DNA of 10,511 nucleotides from Sporisorium sorghi (taxonomy: Eukaryota > Basidiomycota > Ustilaginomycetes > Ustilaginales > Ustilaginaceae). Where the stretch lies: positions 1-10,511 of the forward strand of contig JALCCG010000465.1 in the NCBI GenBank assembly GCA_023212695.1, given 5' to 3'. Shown in pieces: positions 7,599 to 10,511 of the stretch (the first letter of the stretch is position 1; each line of letters opens with the position of its first letter). Position numbers and translations under genes: made by a program. The notes beneath the pieces are model-generated. The model did no database searches, was not told where the DNA came from, and saw only the letters and a list, made by a program, of their open reading frames with translations.

Positions 7599-9244
7599 TC
7601 AACAGTCGCGCTGTTGCCAGAGATCGAACAGCCAAGGGCTGCTGAGCGGCTCGCCGTTGTGGCCCATGTGCGGGAACCAGCGCAGCAAGGCTCCCGGTCC
7701 ATGCTCTGCTAGGATGCGCTGGTCGTCTAGCAGCATTGTCAGAAAGAGTAAATTTGTTAGTAAGCTCGCGTCGCCTTTCGCTTGAGCTCGGGACAAGTGT
7801 CGTCCTTACCGATGGGGAAGATGGTGTCCTGCTCGCCATTGACTCCGATCAGTCGCGTCGCATTTTGATCGAGGATGCCTGCGCCAAAGAGGAGCATGAC
7901 GGTGCTCGTCTGTCAGTGCCGTCCACCGGAGGATTCATGAGAGTGTTCTAATGATACGCACCTTGACGGAGGAGCGAGAAGTTCTCAACGTCGTTCTTGA
8001 ACGACTCTGCGTCGTCGTAGCCAAAGGACTGGCCCAAGGCCCGCTGCAGGCTGACGGGATAGGCGAGGTTCTCTGCTGCCTCAAGCCAGCTATTTGTTCG
8101 TTGAGGTGAGATCGAAAGCAAAGAAGAGACCTCGTGATGAGCGGACAAGCACTTCGAACTTTCATGACGGTCGTTGCTCGACTTACGCCCTCGTGAATGC
8201 ATAGTGGCTGGCTGTGCCCTGGCTCACCACCTTGCGGACGCGGTACCTTTCGACACGAGAGACCCGCACTGCCCAGTACGAGCCCGTAGAGATGCCCCAG
8301 AAGTTGACGCAGCCCATGTTGAAGAGCTCCGGATTGTACGAGAGCCAGTCGACTATGCTGGTCCAATAGTCCTCCCCGGCCAACGGGTCCTTGCCGGTGA
8401 TGGGTGAGTCGGCAGTGCCCGGCATGGCGACCGTCACTACAGTGTAGCCGAACGAAGTCAAAGTCGAAATCTTGTCGAACATGTACGTGTGATAATGGTC
8501 GAGACCAGTGATGATGACCACAACGGGCTGAGCGCCCTCGGAGTCCTTTGTCCTGAAAACACGAAGCGGAATATCAAGATTCTCGTCCGCTGCAAGAGAA
8601 GCGGTGGCTTTCGAATGGTCGTACTTGTCCATCAGATCTAGAGCGTTCTTGAAAGCTCGTTTGTCCATGTTCCAAGCGTGCAGCTTGGCCTTCGAACGGC
8701 TGGTGCTCTCGTGCACCCAAGGGAAGTAAGCAAGCCTGAAGACGTTGGCGGCTCTCCTGCAACGCAAAACGTTGAAAGGTCAGCTGAGCGTTCAAACAGA
8801 GAGCGTGGTCGCATTGCAAGCTCACATGTAAAAGGCGACGGCGTCCTTAGTCGAGGAGTTGGAGCGCATCTCGTCGGCCGTGTGGATCAGCTCCTGGCCC
8901 TTGAAGATGAACGGCTCGGCCCACTCGTCATCTCCGAGCTCGTTGACTGTCTGGTTCGGATAGGTGGCCTCGAGCAACTCGAAGATGGGAGCAAAGTCGC
9001 TTTCGTCGGCAAAGGCATCCACTGGCCATGCTCTCCGCTGCAGAGCAACTTTGAGAAGGGTGTCGTACCAGGCAGAGATGGAACTGTGATAGGGGTATGG
9101 CGAGGTGTCGTTCATGGCCGGCTGGCCGAAGGTGTTGAGAACGTCGGTCGAATCATCGACATTATCAACGGCGTTCGCCCGTGTTGCCCAGAGAGAAAGA
9201 AGCAGGAGGCTGCCAGCTCGGAGACCGAAGGCGAAGCCTTTCAT
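7599..9244 (-). CDS. Secreted Ayg1-like alpha/beta hydrolase, five exons, 437 aa
   Basis: Exons on the minus strand: 9244-8826, 8756-8187, 8089-7962, 7878-7810, 7726-7599. Introns are 69, 97, 83 and 83 bp, with donors GTGAGC, GTAAGT, GTGCGT and GTAAGG; intron 4 has a perfect TACTAAC branch. Reading frame is kept through all joins. Residues 1-25 form a signal peptide (LLLLSLW core, ANA cleavage site). Four N-glycosylation sequons (Asn45, 97, 129, 378) agree with secretion. The hydrolase core has PVVVIITGLDHYHT (217-230), PGTADSP (252-258), the nucleophile elbow GISTGS with Ser296, NGEQD with candidate acid Asp390, and HMGHNG with candidate His418. These features match the DUF1100/FrsA-like family that includes Ayg1, which shortens a polyketide chain by C-C bond hydrolysis in Aspergillus melanin synthesis. 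Substrate here is unknown, and no polyketide synthase is in the window. Family fairly sure, reaction not. Confidence 0.88.
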
Positions 9245-9357
9245 CGTGTCAGAAGCAGCTCAGTAGTCTCCCGAGCGACAGCGATAGACGACCAATGTCG
9301 AACAGATATGGAGTGTGAATGAGCGTCCATAGACCTCTCCGATCGATGGCAGCTAGC

Positions 9358-9364
9358 TATATAT
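9358..9364 (-). promoter_or_regulatory. TATA box of the secreted hydrolase gene
   Basis: On the minus strand this reads ATATATAG, a TATA-type element about 115 bp before the hydrolase ATG. It would place the transcript start near 9330 and give a leader of roughly 85 nt. A TATA box suggests a regulated rather than housekeeping promoter. Confidence 0.5.
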
Positions 9365-9510
9365 CGGACAATCGTCGAAGGACGAACTTCGACAACAGTT
9401 GGCACTGTGCCTAAGACTGCCTGTGCGCCTGCTTCTGCTCCCTCATGTTTGACTGGGCAAGTGCCTGTGGCTGAGCGTGGGTCTGCTCGAGACCGGAAGC
9501 GCCTCCGAAG

Positions 9511-9558
9511 AAGTCACATCAAGGAAAGGCTTTCCACAAAGTCACATTGAGGGAAATG
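9511..9558. repeat. Degenerate direct repeat, 28-bp period
   Basis: AAGTCACATCAAGGAAAGGC at 9511-9530 recurs as AAGTCACATTGAGGGAAATG starting at 9539. The first nine bases are identical and the rest similar. It may be a pair of protein-binding sites in the divergent promoter; chance is not excluded. Confidence 0.4.
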
Positions 9559-9679
9559 CGTTCCTCGACAGAGCATCCGAAGCGTCAAGCTCAAAAGCAT
9601 GCTCTGCGCTCGGGTGGATACCGAAAGCTCGTCTTCCGAGCGTGGGGAGAAATGCTCTCCTCTGCGCGAAAGCGGCGGC

Positions 9680-9705
9680 TTGGCTAAGCCTGAAGCCTAA
9701 GCCAA
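9680..9705. repeat. Imperfect inverted repeat TTGGCT...AGCCAA
   Basis: Six-base perfect arms enclose 14 bp. Inside, AAGCCT recurs as AGCCTAAGCC. It is non-coding and its function is unknown. Confidence 0.4.
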
Positions 9706-9758
9706 ACTCGAGCTCCACTTTGACGCTCTTGATGAAATTTCCGAAGGGCCGGCCGCTT

Positions 9759-9776
9759 AGAAGAAAGCTTTCTTCT
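9759..9776. repeat. Perfect 18-bp palindrome
   Basis: AGAAGAAAGCTTTCTTCT equals its own reverse complement. It lies about 165 bp upstream of the COA6 start codon, just after a GGCCGGCC palindrome at about 9748-9755. It could bind a dimeric regulator. Confidence 0.7.
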
Positions 9777-9939
9777 GAACTGCTCAACTCAATTTGTTCC
9801 CACGATCTTTTGGGCGTCTTTCTCTTCAATCACATCAACGGACACTCTCTACGCTTCGATCTTTCGTCTCCTCAGCGACAGCGCACGGACACAGCTCGTC
9901 TTTCCGCACTCGGATCATCCACAAGCGCATTCTACCACA

Positions 9940-10383
9940 ATGCCAGCCACGCCAGAACCAGCACCGGCGCCGACGAGGAACGAGCGCAAGGCATGCTGGT
10001 CGCATCGAGACAGCTACTTTGCCTGCTTGACACAGAAGGGCGTAGTCGTTCCGCCAGGGACCGATATGAGCGACGGCAGAGGTCCCATTGGCAAAGCTGC
10101 CAAGGAGGAGCAAGAAAAACTCGAGAGGGAAAAGAAGCAGACGGTCGAAGAAGCTCGCCAGCAAGACCCTTGCCTCTCGGAACGACAGGGCTACGAGAGC
10201 AACTGCGCCAGAAGCTGGGTAGGTGGTTCTTCGGATCGGAAAGCTCCGATGCGGTCGTGATAGCTGATGCTCGAATCTCTCTTTGTGCTCGCGCAGGTCG
10301 ACTACTTCAACAAGAGACGAGTCCTCGAGGAGCGACAGAAGATGATGTACGCTCAGGCAGAGGCAGATCGATCCAAGCGCTGA
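9940..10383 (+). CDS. COA6: Cytochrome c oxidase assembly factor Coa6 (CHCH protein), two exons, 121 aa
   Basis: Exons are 9940-10218 and 10297-10383. The 78-bp intron has donor GTAGGT, branch CTGAT at 10264-10268 and acceptor GCGCAG, and joins CARSW to VDYFNKRR in phase 0. The Cox12/Coa6 pattern is clear: Cys19 and Cys29 spaced CX9C around WSHRDSYFA, Cys78 and Cys89 spaced CX10C, then SWVDYFNKRR. Known role: an intermembrane-space protein acting with Sco proteins in copper delivery to the CuA site of Cox2; imported and oxidised by Mia40. Odd point: 48 residues separate the two cysteine pairs, including a charged Lys/Glu helix (about 52-75), far more than in human or yeast proteins as I recall them. 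The N-terminus is Pro/Ala-rich (PATPEPAPAP). The chosen ATG is the first after a pyrimidine-rich leader and is followed at once by the conserved region. Confidence 0.92.
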
Positions 10384-10511
10384 TTTCAGTCAACAATGAA
10401 CTGCGCGCTGTCAGTGCGCAGGGCAGGCCTCGTGATCAGCAGGAATAAGCTTTGTGATCTTAGAGTCGAGCAGCATCGACGAAGCTGCAGGCGTCCCACA
10501 CGCATTCGAAG
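10384..10511. other. COA6 3' flank, nothing recognised
   Basis: Downstream tail to the window edge. An open frame in another phase crosses it, but no gene is supported. Confidence 0.5.

Larger units (their letters stand above)
9245..9939. promoter_or_regulatory. Divergent intergenic region between the hydrolase and COA6
   Basis: 695 bp lie between the two divergent start codons, with no convincing gene. The left part holds the TATA element and short leader of the hydrolase. The middle (9480-9780) holds a degenerate direct repeat, an inverted repeat and a perfect 18-bp palindrome. The right part (about 9790-9939) is pyrimidine-rich and ATG-free on the plus strand, as expected of the COA6 leader. 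A long open frame running from 9477 through COA6 in another frame has no recognisable content. Confidence 0.6.

Noticed and set aside
8678..9322. 214-codon plus-strand open frame
   Set aside because: It is antisense to exons 1 and 2 of the hydrolase, which carry a signal peptide and family motifs on the other strand.
9477..10448. 323-codon open frame on the plus strand
   Set aside because: It overlaps the well-supported COA6 exons in a different frame, has low-complexity Ser/Arg content and no recognisable domain.

Overview
The window is nuclear DNA of a filamentous or yeast-like fungus, most likely a basidiomycete of the smut lineage (Ustilaginomycotina). The evidence is the short spliceosomal introns (69-160 bp) with GTRNGY-type donors and CTAAC/CTGAC/CTGAT/TACTAAC branch points, GC-leaning codon use, pyrimidine-rich ATG-free 5' leaders, and typical fungal nuclear gene content (two mitochondrial intermembrane-space proteins, a hexose-type transporter, an Ayg1-type hydrolase). 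The lineage call is an inference from style; the fungal call is firm.

Layout. 1-744: no gene, but the minus strand has no ATG at all over this stretch, so it is probably the long 5' leader of a gene transcribed leftward off the window. 745-2040: non-coding, with a cluster of simple repeats: (CGCA)n, (TGC)n and an A-rich tract. About 2040-3540, minus strand: a heavily decayed relic of a second sugar transporter, recognised from about ten short blocks that follow the order of the intact transporter in this window but lie in shifting frames with stops. 3541-4774: non-coding, ending in a TATA box and a CT-rich, ATG-free leader. 4775-6554, plus: intact two-exon MFS sugar transporter (539 aa). 7001-7413, plus: two-exon small TIM chaperone Tim10 (105 aa). 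7599-9244, minus: five-exon secreted alpha/beta hydrolase of the Ayg1/FrsA type (437 aa), convergent with TIM10. 9245-9939: divergent promoter region with a TATA element for the hydrolase and several symmetric or repeated motifs. 9940-10383, plus: two-exon cytochrome c oxidase assembly factor Coa6 (121 aa). 10384-10511: short tail with nothing recognised.

How it fits together. TIM10 and COA6 are housekeeping mitochondrial genes whose products need disulfide-forming import into the intermembrane space. The transporter and the hydrolase are more accessory, acting in sugar uptake and in an extracytoplasmic C-C bond or ester hydrolysis. The main discovery is the transporter relic: the locus once held two head-to-head paralogous sugar transporters, of which only the rightward one survives. 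No prophage, CRISPR, rRNA, tRNA or intact transposon was seen.
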